From positions 11,471,501 to 11,535,500 of the forward strand of contig CM040096.1 of NCBI GenBank assembly GCA_022496805.1: DNA of 64,000 bases, in the 5' to 3' direction. Each line of letters opens with the position of its first letter. The first letter of the stretch is position 1. This stretch comes from Pohlia nutans. Its lineage: Eukaryota > Streptophyta > Bryopsida > Bryales > Mniaceae. The translations under genes were made by a program, and so were the position numbers. The notes under the pieces are model-generated. The model made no database searches. It was not told where the DNA came from and saw nothing but the letters and a program-made list of their open reading frames with translations. Positions 36,991 to 51,000 of the stretch are shown here, one piece after another.

Positions 36991-39019
36991 AACATTTCTT
37001 TGTAGTTTTTTCTTATTTTATGTTGAAGAAACATTTTTTCCAATTTTTTTTCATTTTATGTTTGATTTTACCAAAAATCATTTTTTTCATTGTAAGTTTT
37101 TGTATGTTTTTGCAACTTTTTTACCTCTTTATGACATTTCAACATATATGCCTTTCTGTTTCAATTGAAATTTTTTGATTGTATGTTAGGGAAACGAGTT
37201 GTGGGTCTAATAAAAATAAATAAATAAATAAATCCTTGGATATTCACCTTGAAATGAAGTAATGAAAGCGGGGTATATAGAATGAAAGTAAAAAACTAAA
37301 TTGTAACGTGCATAACTTTGGGATTGAATGAAAAAAAATTCAATGGTCTGAATGTTGTAGCAAGCAATTAAAAGCTCTTGCAATTTTATTTTTTGAAAAG
37401 TTGCTCAAATTGAGTTCAAAGAAAGTCTGATTTTAAACTCAATATAACTCGCAATGCTTTGAGAGATCATGTTTTGGTCGATGCCCCCTTTTATGAGTTG
37501 CCCGAGACTAAAAAATTAGAATTATGATTAAATAATAATTATTTTCTAATAGGAAATCAAGTATGCTTTCGAACCCAATTTGAATTGTGCCAATCCAAGT
37601 TAAACTCCGTCTAAGGGAATTTTCAAAAAAACAACACCTCTACATTGTCTCGTGTTACAAATTTTACTATTTTGAAAAAGTAATGTTGTTATTTTCTGTA
37701 CAATTTTTTTTTCTCCTATGATGAAAAGTACAATGATAACCAATAATACCAAAGTTTGAATTCTAAAAATATAAAATGTAATTCCATTGAATTTTTAATG
37801 TTAATTGCTTCTAAATTCTATAAATGAAGATCTAAAAATATTTTGGGAAATTAGACTGTAAGGATAATTTAAAGAAGATTATAGGAATATTCCAAAATAT
37901 TCCAAAATAATATAATATTTTTGAAAAGATTCCAAAAGATTCCAAAAGAAAATATTAAATTATTTTTGGTATTTTCTCTATTTATTATATTTCATCAATA
38001 AATCAATAGTTTTAGAACATTACAATCTTTTTTTGTCGAGAAGTATGACATGCTACTGTAGTGCGAAAACACCCTTGAACGCGAGTGACGTGGAGAAATA
38101 TAAGTCACTCATTCTCAAATTAAAAACTTGAAATAATTCTTAGTTGATTTTGTTTTGATTGATGCCATCGAATAGCAATGGATTTCATATGAATCCACAT
38201 GGATGTTGTACTATAACTACACGGATGTTGTACAAAAATAATTTGCATTATGATAGATGCTGAAATCGCACGGATATAGTAAAAGGCGTTGATATGATAC
38301 GTATACGATACTAGATCTGCATTAAAGGCAATCGCATATTATCCGTGTCTTATTAGCCATGTAATGTAGATACACGATTAACGCACGGATTCCGTCAAGC
38401 ATGACTTTCGTGCGGAAACAACACTTTTTCTATAATCATTGTAAAGACACTGCATCGACATCCTAGTATTGCATGTCACTTCCGTATCATAATGACACTT
38501 CTAAATCCACGTATGACGTGCGGAATCAGTGTTTAACGATAAACGCACTGAAATCGTTAAAAATCCGTGGGGTCCAAAATTCCTGATGTTTGTTTGACTA
38601 CCACTTGATTATGGCATACACAATTTTAAAAATTCACAGTTGGGTGTAGTCTCTTTGGATTCTTCTAAAAAAATCCTTTAAACCAAGTCAAAATACATTG
38701 TGTGAAGGTGTGCAAGAACATGCGTATAACAACGTTTGGTAGCAGTTCCTCAAATGCTCTAAATCTAAAGCAAACTTAATGCAAACTAATAATCCTTTAG
38801 GATTTAGGATTTAGGGTCAAGACAACTCCAGCTCAACAATATCTCGGAAACAATCATGGTGACTGTGCATACTAGTTGTATGCGTGTAACTCTATGCATT
38901 ATATAATAGACATTGGAGGTCAAAGTAATGTCTACTACTAGTATTGTGAAAAGGTTGAAATTAGAATTACGAAATGTCTTACAATGATACTAGTTTAATT
39001 CTAAACAAGTTGATGTGCT

Positions 39020-39822
39020 TTAACCCTTTAGTGCCCAGGAGACCACATTGTAGTCACTGATGTGTCGAAAATGCAAATAACGGAAAATCCATGAACAATT
39101 AGATTTTGTATTGTGATGTTCGGAGTTGGAGACTTATAAAATACATCTTCTAAACAAATAAAATTTCAATTTGGAGTTGTGCAACTATCAAAATACCTAT
39201 GAACAAAACGTGAAAATACTGCAAATACTTGAAAATACAACAAATTCTTACAAATACAACACACATACTATGCGGTATTTCTTGTGTTTGGAAGTTTGTT
39301 ATCTTGTTTGAATTTTTTGGATTGTGTTCTCTTGTTCATGTTCCATTAGTGTATGTATTCCGATCTTGACAATGTACCAACTCCTTTCATATTTTAACGT
39401 ATAATTTTTTTAATAAACCGTACATGGATAAGTCACTATCACTTGTAAAATTCACAATAATTATGTGTGAGTCAGTTCTTGACATGGAAGATTGCGATAG
39501 AGAGGTATTGACATAGGTCCTTGCTGAACCTCTTCAGTTTTATTTTTGAAAATATAATCCAAATTCTATTTAACTTTGAAGTCGCACATTCTCCAAAATC
39601 TCATTTTTGAGTGTGCATTATACGGTTCAAAGACATACTATAATCTTCCAATCCAACAGTTGGATCTTACCAATGTTTAACCAGCACTTGTTTGATTAAG
39701 CTATGCTTACATTTATACAGTTAAATACTATTAGTTTCCATAATTTGAATAGAGAGCTTTAAAAAAAGAATCACCAAAAAACTTTGGTTTCTTCATAACC
39801 ACCCTTGGCACTAAAGGGTTAA
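39020..39822. mobile_element. TTAA-flanked inverted-repeat element
   Basis: Left TTAACCCTTTAGTGCCCAGG and right CTTGGCACTAAAGGGTTAA. TTAA sits at 39020-39023 and 39819-39822. No coding capacity. Confidence 0.8.
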
Positions 39823-40386
39823 CCCCTAAACGTCATCAATCTTCTCCAAATTCGGCAATTTTGCAAGAATGCATTATAAAATACAACTAAGAGGGATATT
39901 TTGAACTTGATGTATGAATAAAAGTTGTACAATATGAATTTTAGATTCTATCTATATGGTTATATTTGCGATTCCTATCACCAATATTGTTGTATAAAGT
40001 TTGAAACTTGAAATTCAAAAATATTTTGTAATTCAATTATGAATAAGATACTAACAATCTATGGATGACATTTATTGTGATTCGTTGAAATGTAATACTG
40101 TTAAGCATAGTGATTTTTGGAGATTTTTTGGTTGCTTGATTTTATGAGTTTATTTTTTCATGCACATTTTGACTAAAATCTTTAAAATTTGCAAAATGCA
40201 ACACGAAACGAGCTATAAAATTTTCACAAATCATCCCCTCTCTAATCCAATCACACTTCCATGAAGCTATCTTACCATAGAATTTTTCAGTATTTTTTTC
40301 ATTGCAAAAAGAACCTGACGGATGAGAGAACGTGGATGAAATGTGTACATCGTCCAAAAAATGAATGGTTGAGCAGTTAGGGGTTA
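39819..40386. mobile_element. TTAA MITE, family A, abutting the previous element
   Basis: It starts TTAACCCCTAAACGTCATC at the very TTAA that ends the 39020 element, and ends GCAGTTAGGGGTTAC (TTAA mutated). Its interior is family A in the reverse orientation (compare 7149 and 15644). Confidence 0.8.
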
Positions 40387-42739
40387 CAATTCAAAATCTA
40401 CAACTAGTGTCTTTCCAATTGCATTAGATAAGTCTATCTTTGCAACATTTGAAGTGAGGAGATGGTAATATCCTTTGGGGATAATCCCTAAGCATCCACT
40501 GAGTATTTTCTATAGTGTAGAAAATTGGATTCCCTACTGCAAATCATCAATTTGTATGAAAATGACTTCAGTTTGACAATCGGCACTGTTGATCTTGTAA
40601 TATAGAACAAGAGCTATAAGATGATGTAAAGTAAATAGAAAACCGAAGTAAACCGAAGTAAAATGAGAAAATGCCACTGTAGCAAAGTTCAGTGGTGGCC
40701 ACATTGCAACGGATGGCCATATTGGGCGTATTAGGGTTTAGCCCCTAAAGGACCAAGTGTCCTAACTAGGACATTTAGAAAACCGGGTAGGTTTCGATGA
40801 ACACATTTTTAATCAAATTTTGAAGGAAATTTAATAGTGGATTCTCCAATGTGCCACAAAAATGGAGATTTTTTTTTTTTTTTGAATTCCGACACTGTAT
40901 GTAGAAGTTATGAGGGAAAACGTGTTTTTTTCGAGAGAAAGGGCAGCGGGGGCACTAGAGAAATAGTTGAACTTTAGGGGGGGCAACAAGATGGGCAGCA
41001 TGTGGAAAATGGGGTGGACTGTGGGGGGCAGAAGACTACCCCATTTTCAAAACTCGTTAATAAAATTAAAAAATAATATTTTTTAATAAATATATAATCT
41101 GAAAATTATTATTTTAAATTTAAAAATAATATTTTTAGCTAAAAGTTCAATTTTATAACTAAAAAATATTATTAAAAATATTTCAAATTAAAATCATTAA
41201 AAAATAGAAATAAAAAAATCGTCTATTGAGGGACTGTCACATGGCAATACACCTTGAGAGTTAGTGGGGTCATGAACATTGGAATGGGTTGGCACCTCAA
41301 TTTCCTTCCTCCACCCTTTATTTCCCCCCTAACCCCCAAATTCTTAGAAAATGTGCTACATGTCTTCTAAAACTTGGAGATTTTTTTTTTTTTCAAATTT
41401 TTTTTCGCCATTCTATAGAGGGTGGAATGTACTTATGTTTTTTTTTTCTTTTTGGCACACAAGGGGAATAATCCCTAAGGCAAATCCCAAATGATAGTTT
41501 AAGGTCATTCCAGACGAGAATGTACTTATGTTTCACCGCTCGGATTTGTATTTTAAATAAAGAAAGTCAAAAATATTGCAATTCCAAAAACAAAGAGTCT
41601 TTTCTTTTAAACCCCCAACAAGTGCAAGGTGTTCTTCAACATCCTAAACATCTCCAAACGCAACAAAAATTGGTACACAACTAAGTAACATCATATAGAA
41701 TGTGAAAGTGAAGTGTGACAGGTTTCGGTAGTGAGGTTTTTTTGATGTAGCCATGGTCAAACGCAGCTGAAATTTCCGGGCATGTGTTTTTTTGGGGTGT
41801 TTTTTTCCATCAAACGCAATTATCTTGCAATCCGTGCGGTCAAAATCAACGAAATTATCTTGCAATCCGTGCGGTCAAAATAAACGAAATTTGTTGTGTA
41901 TGTTCTTCAAGTAGTTTAGGGCAAGATCTTACGATTAGAAGGTAAAAAAATAACATTTTTTTTGGATTTTTTGCAGGGGGAGTAAAAATGGCAGCATTGG
42001 AGTGTTTTTGGAGGATTAGGGGTTAGGGATTACGAGGCATAACCCACAACAATCAACTTTTCGGAGAAATCCTTTTGATGCAGCAGCGAAATCCTTTTCA
42101 GAGAAATCCTTTTCCTCAGGAACTTCAGAATTCTCAACATCAAGTTCAGGCAATGTAGGTAAGTTCAGGTCATCACTGTCCACAGCTGCATCAAAGATAG
42201 AATAAAGGAACTATTGCAACTCTTCCGAGGCTCTTAGATCAGCGATCATCACTAGATCCCGGAGGGATTCTCATCATTCTTGCCATGCATCTCACAGCAA
42301 AACCATCCACACCCTCTCCCACACTAACATACAGATTCTCTTAGACAAATGCCTCGTTTATGCTTCAAAGCAACTGGCAAGCCAGCGGTTAGTAAGATCC
42401 GGCAGCTTCACGTGGCTATACGATAAGACATCGCATAGCCGGCTCCGCTAACCCTCACTTACGCCTTAAGCTCAGATTCGTCATCTAAAGTCGTCATCAC
42501 CGAGATCTTTACATGTAACTGTTCATTTTGACGCTTGCGGTATGGGAAAGGATTGATCAAGTATGGGAAAGAACCGGTCAAGCCTCATCGATCTTAGTGG
42601 TATATTGTGTTTAATCAGCTGGCCGAAACCATCAAGAGTAGCAAATATAACAGTCATAATCATCAGCCTAGTCAAGAAACTACGACATGCAAATCACTTT
42701 TGGTCCTGATGTCATTATTAGGTTACTAGAGGGGAGGAG
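40387..42739. other. no clear gene; possible exon-like segment
   Basis: A single TTAA-type end (TTTAGCCCCTAAAGGACC, about 40738) has no visible partner. At about 42013-42187 the minus strand is open after a good acceptor (TTTGATGCAG) and encodes an acidic piece (LPELDVENSEVPEEKDFSEK). It may be an exon of the broken frame at 42740-43204, but I cannot identify it. The rest is AT-rich noncoding DNA. Confidence 0.4.
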
Positions 42740-43204
42740 TTAGGTTTGTGCAATGTGGATGACATGGAAAGAAAGACAAGGTAAACCTGCAGTCGTATGC
42801 ACAACCATGCCGACCTCATCCTCAGAAAAATACTTCGTCACAAGACTAATACAGTGGATCGCTTTCGAGACTTTCATTTCGCGGAAGCGGAATTTTTTTA
42901 TAAACACAACCGGTTGTTTCACTGTCGGTGAAATCTCACAAATTCTGTCTCACAGAACAAGAAACGAATTCAAAACCGAGACGAGACCATTTCTGTAGCG
43001 CCAGCTCATACGAAACCGTGTACTAACAGCACAATCTGTAATCAGTAATATTGGCGCATCACATTCCAAAAAACAATATTTCCTCCCCAATGCATAAACC
43101 CTAGCCACATCGGTAAGACTAAAAAACAATGAGTTATATGACAATATCTGACCCCTCATTGAAGTGAACACCATTGCGAAGGTGAGCACATAAGCAAAGG
43201 CCAT
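42740..43204 (-). pseudogene. unidentified reading frame with one TGA
   Basis: From an ATG at 43204 the frame runs 154 codons to TAA, broken only by TGA at 42950-42952. It begins MAFAYVLTFAMVFTSMRGQ, a possible signal peptide; after the TGA come KQPVVFIKKFRFREMKV and YFSEDEVGMVVHTTAG. I recognise no family. It may be a young pseudogene, two exons of a gene with an intron I misjudge, or chance. It is more GC-balanced than its AT-rich surroundings. Confidence that it was ever coding is low. Confidence 0.35.
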
Positions 43205-43603
43205 GGTAATCTATGCACAGATAAAAGCTATGTGTGCCATTCCAGCGCTTCAAAGAATGAACCGTTAGGGCACCTAGCGGAACTGAGTGCAACTACAAAC
43301 CGAATGTAACCAAATCTCAAACACAATAGAAATCAAAAACAAATTTCGAAGAGTGAGAAGGCGCCTCTGCAAGTCAATAAGTAGACGCTCCGTGAACTGA
43401 TTAATGATGACTCACATGTTGAGGAGGAGGCGAGGGTTTTAAGGACAAAACCTAACCCTAAATTAACCGAAAGGGAAGGAAGGCCGTTGAATGTTCCCAT
43501 GCATGTTCCCATGTTCGCCGAATGGATGATACACAGCCTGACCTCTGATATCACATCCTCAGTTCTCTCCGTCAGTATGTACTCCGACTATCAAAGTCTC
43601 TTA

Positions 43604-44068
43604 GAGCATCTCCACCATGCCGCGGGTAATTTGACTTAGGGAAGCTGGCTTGACGGGCTTGGAGAAACACAATTTTCAAATTGGCGCGGCTGTCCTCCAC
43701 CCACGCGTGAAACAAGACTCGCCAAGCCTGACAGAACACGATTCCTCCGCAGAATAAGTGACGGGTAGGGTGACGGTGACGGGTGACGGAGACCGAGATG
43801 TGAGCTTCACTACTCAACCTGATTTAGTTGCATCCATTGCAAATTCCCAACGCCAAATCCCCAGGTAGATAACAACAAGCCCCAAATACTCCGAAATGCG
43901 GGCGCAGGAAAATAAATTGAGCCCCGCAACTTTGGCGAGTTGCAAGGCACAAATGACAAGGCCTGGCTGTGAAGGCCACATTTAAAGGCCGCGGTCACCC
44001 CTTTTTTTCAGCAAGGCCACGTTAAAGGGCTTAGCGCGTTCCTTTAACAAGGCAGGGTGGAGATGCTC
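43604..44068. mobile_element. TTA-flanked Tourist-like MITE
   Basis: GAGCATCTCCACCATGCC at the left pairs with GGCAGGGTGGAGATGCTC at the right; TTA lies at 43601-43603 and 44069-44071. The GAGCATCTCCA start is common in plant MITEs of the PIF/Harbinger class. Confidence 0.8.
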
Positions 44069-44211
44069 TTATGTCACAAGAAGTTGTGACAATAAAGAGT
44101 TCAACAAGTGTGAAAAAAGTTTGATTTTCACATTCTTTAAAAGTCATTTTTACAGCCAATGTGATATTTTCACAACCAATGTGATATTTTCACAAAACGT
44201 AAAGCACTTTA

Positions 44212-44578
44212 GGGGCCACTTCACACTAGGGTCGTCCAAGTCAAGAGGCTATGGGATTGAATGGCCAAACTTTGTTGAGAGTTCAAAGAAATGAGCTAAA
44301 AATAAGCGATAAAATATAGTTTTTGATTTTTTTTATGAAAAAAAATTGACAGCCTCTCGATTATAGTTTGGGTTTTCATTCCTATCCAACCCAAACTTCC
44401 TTTGAGAGTCCGTCACCTTGGCCAAAAAGTGCTGCCATGTAGGCATTTTGAAGGGCGACGGCCTTTGAACTTTGGCTTTTAGTGTGAAGGGTCGAGAGGC
44501 CGAATTCTTGATTTCTTGCAATCAAATTGTTGGAAATCGACGGCCTCTCGACCTTCGGCCATTGTGTGAAGCAACCCC
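44212..44578. mobile_element. TTA-type MITE, second copy of the 8147 family
   Basis: Left GGGGCCACTTCACACTAGGG, right CCATTGTGTGAAGCAACCCC. Subterminal GTCGAGAGGC motifs match 8147-8510. TTA is present on the left; the right flank reads AAG, so the duplication is imperfect. Confidence 0.75.
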
Positions 44579-45084
44579 AAGAAAAATTTCAATACGATTC
44601 AGGTGGCTTAATAATGCAAAATTAGGGTTTGGGATTTCTCGGGGGAATTTTTCCTAGTCCTGGGGGAAAATTTTCTAATCCGATTCATTTCTTCTCAGGT
44701 TCTCTGGGGTAAAACACCTCAGGCTCCGATTCTTGGGCATCTTCAGTTCAAGATTGAAAGCTGTTGGTAATTATAGACAAAGAGTGGGTGGCCAATATTG
44801 CTGTAGAATATTATGAACTCTGTTGGGGTGCACAAGACACAAGACCCACCATGAAGAAAGAAATAACATGCGTGATAGAATGGACATTCTTTGGTTAATT
44901 CAAAGAATATCTGTGTCATACTGATGAGTGGTCCTACATGAAAATTTCTATCAAAATCAAAACTATGAATGACAAAGTGTAAGACCACAAACACCCCAAA
45001 CAAGGGTGATTCTTCTGATATTCACAGGCTAAATTGGTCATCATAAGTTCTTAGCAAACCACGGGAGAAAGGGCAACTTTGGAA

Positions 45085-48000
45085 TTAATGCTCATCATCG
45101 TCTTCCTCGTCATCGTCGTCATTGTCTGCGGCTCCCTCAGGATCCCCAATACCTTCAAGGAGTGTGTCAACATCTTCACCAAGTTCGCGCAGTCGGCCAC
45201 TTAACCTCTCCACTTTGGTTTCTTCCTGACCTAGGCACACCAGCAAGTCATTCAGCTCAACTTCGCTCTCCTTCTGAGCCTCTTTTCGAGCTTCGGCCCG
45301 AGCCGCCTCAAGCTTGTCGTGAGATGGTGACACAGGAACCACTCCACCAGTCTGTACAGCTGCTTTCAGTGCCTTGTTCTCTTCTTCCAGGCGGGAATTC
45401 TCTTGTTCCAACGCGTTGTATGCATCCGAAAGGCCCTTGAAATCGTTTTCTTTCTCAGCAGCACTCTCTCTGTACTGTTGGTACTCCTTTTCAATTTCTT
45501 TCTTCTCCTCGCGAATTGTGTCAGCCCACTGCTGGGCCACTTCCAGTTGCTGCTTGAGAGTCTCCACTTCCGCCCTGTTTACCGACGCCCCGTTTCTTTC
45601 GCGAATTGTGGAGGCGAGCGAATTACTGTCGTCTCCCAGTTGTGAGCCTCCTGCCTTGTTTGATAGCAGATCACTTGTGATGGCCGAGTTCTTCTCAAGG
45701 AGTTCCTGAAGTCCACACTTGAAACATTAATGACTTGGCGTACATCAAGCACCGTAAATTGTGATTGTTTGTAACAGTTGAACATCAAAAGCCAATGGGC
45801 AACAAATAGAGAGTTACAGATTATCTCGAAGACCTACGTGAAGCTCCTGAGCTTGTGCCTGCAACAACGACTTGAGGCGATGGGTATACTCTGCATCAGC
45901 CTCTCCTTTCTTTTGTTCGAATCCTTTCAAATCCACCACCACCCGGGTCCTTGGGCGAGAAAATAAATCCACAACTCTCTCCTTGATAAGCGGCTCCAGT
46001 TGCTTAAGGAACGAAATGAACTCAGCATCGTAAAAGGTGGTGACCACTGGTTCCTCTTGTCCTTCACCAAACATCTGCACTTGCTGCTGCTGACTAAAAG
46101 GGACAGACACCATTCCATCTCCTGCTGCAGCAGCTGCGGCTGTGGATCTTGTCAGAGCTTTGGGCAGCCTAGATGATGACAGAGCCGAAGCAAAAAGTGA
46201 ACTCTTCTCCATCTGTTCCCACTTCGAAAAGAAATTTGTGAGACCGACTCTTTGGCTAATCAAGTCAACGACTGCTGACGAGTCTTTTGAGTTTTCCTCG
46301 GAGTTGAAAATTATGCACGCGCCCAGCAGAACGGCTGCGAGTCCTGCAACGTGGACGCTGGCTGGGGTTCCTGTACTTCCCAGTAGCTCAATCAAGAAGG
46401 GAAGATGGGCAGGCTCCTCCATGAGTGCAGTAACAGCTGGTGGGCATTCAACAACCCAAGTAACCAGTAAGCGGAGAAACACGGGTTGAAGCCAGACAGA
46501 CCCCGGGTTCTGTAGATTGGAAGTGTTGGCGGGTGATGCTGCCGCAAGGTATTTCATACAACGAGGCATCAAGAGCTCTGGGGGAGTCAGGGAGGAAACC
46601 GGAATCTCTAGCGGAATCTTCAACACCTGATGAGAACACGGAGACAAACATCCAGAATGCAACATTGAGGAACACACATTGACTCCAATAGGTGACCATA
46701 GATGTGGTTGCGAAAAGTGGCACTGTAATAGGAATGAGAAAAAAATCACCACATTCTATGGTACCAATTCGTCTCCATCCTTCACCAAGCATTGTACTGC
46801 ATGTAACAGACAAGTAACGGAGAGAAGTGATAAGAAGTACATACTCTCTCTTTACACTGAACATTGTCCTTCAAAATATGCGATAGTACGCTTGCTGCCC
46901 TACAGCTCGCCTGTAACAGACAACGTAAGCAAACGTTTAGCAAAAATAGACCCAAAAAACAAGTCTATTTGGTATTGCTGTCAGCACAAATTGGACTAAA
47001 ACATAGTAGCACAGAGCTCATGCTTTCATATATGAAGTGGAACTAACATAAAGAAACAAGGCTGCAGTTGAGACATTATGGACATGATGTATTGGAGGTC
47101 TCACATGCACCCTCCTACCAAAACATTGCTCCATCGAAATCAAAATTACTGACCTCCAAATCATTCCGTCCATCACTGGAGATAAGAGCCCCCACAAGCA
47201 TACTGCACGACATAACAAGAACGTCAGAGAAATGCTAGGAGGCAACTGAAATGCTAGAAATGCTGGAAGCAATCCAGCAACAGAAATCTGAGTAGAATAT
47301 CCAGCAAGGTTCACAGTATTGACCTCCCAAACGAGAGACGACTTTCATCTTCCAGCAACTCATCATCCCCTTGAGCAATAGACTGTGGAATTGGAGTTAT
47401 AGTAGATGCGAGCAAGGTCTGCCCGTCTGGATTTCCCTGCAACCAAAAATTTCAACATTCAAACACTGCATCTACAGAAAATCCTGCACTTCCTATGTTG
47501 ATCTTAAAGCACATTGAAATCACATGTCATCCCAGAATGCTGAGGATAAGTAGCTACGATTATTGAACCAATGAGCATATGAAATGAATGCCCAATAAAT
47601 CAGCTCACGTAAATCGAGGCAGGTATGGTTTGAAATAAAAAAATCAACTGGCAAGAGAGTTGAATCCGCACCTCACAAAAGCACTTGACCACGTATTCAG
47701 CTGCAATACACTCGCTCAAATTTGTGGCTTGCAATAAAGCTCTCAAAACACGGTTTAATGCTGGTTCCGTGTCAGGCTCATCTCCTAGGATTTTGCTGCC
47801 AAGGAGGTCTCGATTGGAAGGATGTCCAACTACCAAATCACCAATGCACCTTAGGGCCTGCCACAACAACCACCAAGATTACTTTCAGATGCCATGATCA
47901 GAAAAGAGTAAAAACCTAGATTTTCCATAGTTTCTGATGTGTGACTTTAGGACCCAAGATATCGCTTCTACGAAAGCAAATACCTCGACCTTCAAATAAA

Positions 48001-51000
48001 GGAATTATCGGCGTACATAACATCCTAGAGTAGTATACAGCTTGCACCCTTTCCACTGTAGTACAAAAAGAATATAAGCACTAAAAAAATGAAAAATTGC
48101 CCCACTCGTGAAGCAAACTATTCCAGTGTCAGGCATGCAATCACTGTCATGTGAGTCGACATGCAAACATGCCAACCAAGGACTAGGTGAAAGGAAATAA
48201 GTAATTCTAATGTGAGCCACATCTGCCTTTGCAAACATAACATGAGCTCAAGATTCTGCACAAAAAGAATCTAGATTCCTTTTCTTGGCTCACTGTTCGT
48301 TGAATCCAAGGGTTTTCAGACAGCTCCTCGAAAATGTTACGTGTAGTTGAGAAAATAATACAAATTGATTTGAATATCTAGCGTACCGCGCAACGGATGG
48401 CCACAGGTCCCACTCGCCCTTCCACGGATAGTGCAAGTAAAATGTCCAGAATATGGTTCTAGAGACAATACACAGACGAGTCAGCCAAATCCAAAATACA
48501 AGGTTTAAAAATCAATAACAATAACCAGCAGTTACTCATATAAGATATCTCCTCCACCCAGTGGAATCAAATTCGATCTTAAAGAATGAGTGTGAAAGGG
48601 TACTGCTGCCCAAAAAGATTCGTGATTTTTGTGACTCAGAACTTGGAATACAACATTGTCACCTCACGGAAATGGGCGTGAGAAGAACCTGAGCAAACAG
48701 CGTTTGATTGGCCACAATATTTGCATCTTTCCCTGGCTTGGCATCGTGACCACCAGCAAGTAAAAGCGCAACAGTCTCCAGTGCACATAGCAAATTAATA
48801 GACTGTCCCCTCAACCAAACCAAAAATACATCATGCTTTAGTCGTTCTCAAAATCCACCACATTCATTATTGCTGAATAAACGATCTGGTATAGGTCCCA
48901 ATCGAGCATCATGAATTCAATTTATCAAAGCAGCTGTTCAGGACATATAAGAATGCACCTTCTGCTGAGTGAAGCTATCCGCACTGCCTTTTCGTAACTT
49001 AAGGAGCTGGGCAACATGCTGCAACCCTAAAGTCTCTCTTAAGTAAATCTGCAGCCCAACTCAATGTAAGATTCAAATATTTCTCAAGCTCCCTTTGCTA
49101 CTTCAAAAAAATAAAAAATCCTTCGTTTTGTAAAAAAATGACATTGTTAAAAAAATGTATACATATTTTACTTTATATTTATTCTCTTTCAGTTTAAGTT
49201 AACCCAAAAAGAATCTAAATTTTTTAAATATAGGAAGATACATAACTTAAATCTGAAATAGTTTGAATTGTTTCACTAAAGATTCTTCTCAACAATGAAA
49301 CTGCTAACCTGATTAGAGGGATTGCTGCGCAAGAGATTGTTGAGAAGCTCCAAACAATCCTGAAATGTGACGGTGGCAATTAAGGACTATCAGCACCATG
49401 CATCCTATGATCAAACAACAAGAAAGAACTGCAAATGCAATTTGAATCGTCAAAGATAAAAAGGTATGCCAAGAAAGTGCGAATGTGTACTTGCACGATG
49501 ATGCCTCCTTCAGAGCCTCCTTCCTCTCTGATAATGTTGAACAGGCGATCAAAAGCACCTTCAAACACCACTATTTTTTGTATTTCCTGTGCACACTCAG
49601 GAGCTCCTTATATAAAATACTACAACTGGGAATGCAATAACAACAAAATATAAAATATTTTCCAGCTGAAACCCTTCTGCACAAACACATCACTTCCAAA
49701 CTGAACCATGTCAACCCTACGCACTTAGGTCCATGCAATCGAATGACACTGAAAACTTCAAGCTATACTCAAGTATGAACAAATTTACCTCCAAATGCTA
49801 AATGCCAAAAAGAAAAAAGAAAAGATCTCATAATTTTGTCACTTCTTACACACGAAAAAATCTGTATTTTTTTTAAGCTAGAGAACGGCAATATTGCATC
49901 TTAAACACACTCATGCTGTGAGAGACAGGTCTAGATTAGAAATAATGATGTAAAGTGGCACTCTTTATTGACTTGTTATTTTGGTAATCCCTCAAATCAA
50001 ATCGGCGTATAAGCGTTAAAACAAGAAGACCTGGATTGAAATTTGATAGAAGTTGAACTTAAATCCGCATAGCAGAATGTAACTTAATGAAAATATTTGC
50101 ACATAAAGGTAACGTACCTCTGCAGACCGTGTGAGGTATGCCAGCACGATCAATGCTTCATTGCGTATAACCTACATCAAAACGAAATAAAAGCTGAATC
50201 AAAAGATTTAAATTACATCATGTTCTCTAAGCGTTTCAAAACCCACCCATTTTCACCATCACTGGAAAACCCTACCATATCCTCTTCAGTGAAATATATG
50301 TTGTGACCGAGTTCGATCAACAATCAAAAGGAAGATTCACAAACATTAATGAGCAACTGCAGGTACCTGCACTGATGCCTGATTGATATCCTCATCTAAC
50401 CGTACAAAAGTAGGCCAGTGGACATACCTCACGCTCAGCAAGCATGTCCATCAGCCGAGTAATACCTTGAGGGATAGAAAGCACCAGATCCTGCAGCCTT
50501 TGCCACGTACCACCCCATCAACAATCCATGCACCTGAACACTAAATAGACTGCGCCTATGTGATACAAACTTCAGTGCTACTTACAAATAACTCAGATTT
50601 GAGTCTATGCACACCTTGTAGGGCAACTCGTAAGCAGGGCGGTCAAAACTTGCAGTGTATGATAACGCACATAGAAGTCTGGTTCATCCTGCAATAACAA
50701 GGGTCTAAGATAGTCATGTCAAATCTTCATTCCGAAACGTCAAAGAAAGGAGGTGTCCATGGATGTCAACAACACGAAATGAGGCCCATCTGAAGTAACT
50801 TGGTGCATACCAAAAGGCTCAACAGAAGTGCAATACTGGCAGGTTCTCGTGCAAGGAGCTCGGAATTAATGGTGCCCGCTTGTACTTGACCAGGTTCCTC
50901 TTGCCCTAGATCCTCAGTCGTTAGCGCATGAAGAAGTGTCTCCAATGACCCCCTCACCTAAAGACATCCACTTCAAACATAAACGAGAGGTCTTCCGTAG

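Larger units (their letters stand above)
35722..38588. mobile_element. 2.87-kb inverted-repeat element inserted in the LINE
   Basis: The left end CATCAGGAATTTTGGACCCC is mirrored at the right end (38569-38588), and the similarity runs on through AACGATTTCAGTG for about 45 bp. Subterminal DNA repeats CACTGATTC / GCACGGATTCCG-like motifs in both orientations, as transposase-binding arrays do in CACTA and similar elements. No transposase frame exists inside. I see no clear target duplication, so the superfamily is open. Cargo: a tRNA-like SINE at about 36080-36265 and four ~168-bp tandem repeats. Confidence 0.8.

Noticed and set aside
42950..42952. TGA as selenocysteine or programmed read-through
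   Set aside because: Land plants lack selenocysteine insertion, and no read-through context such as a CAATTA-type motif is seen.
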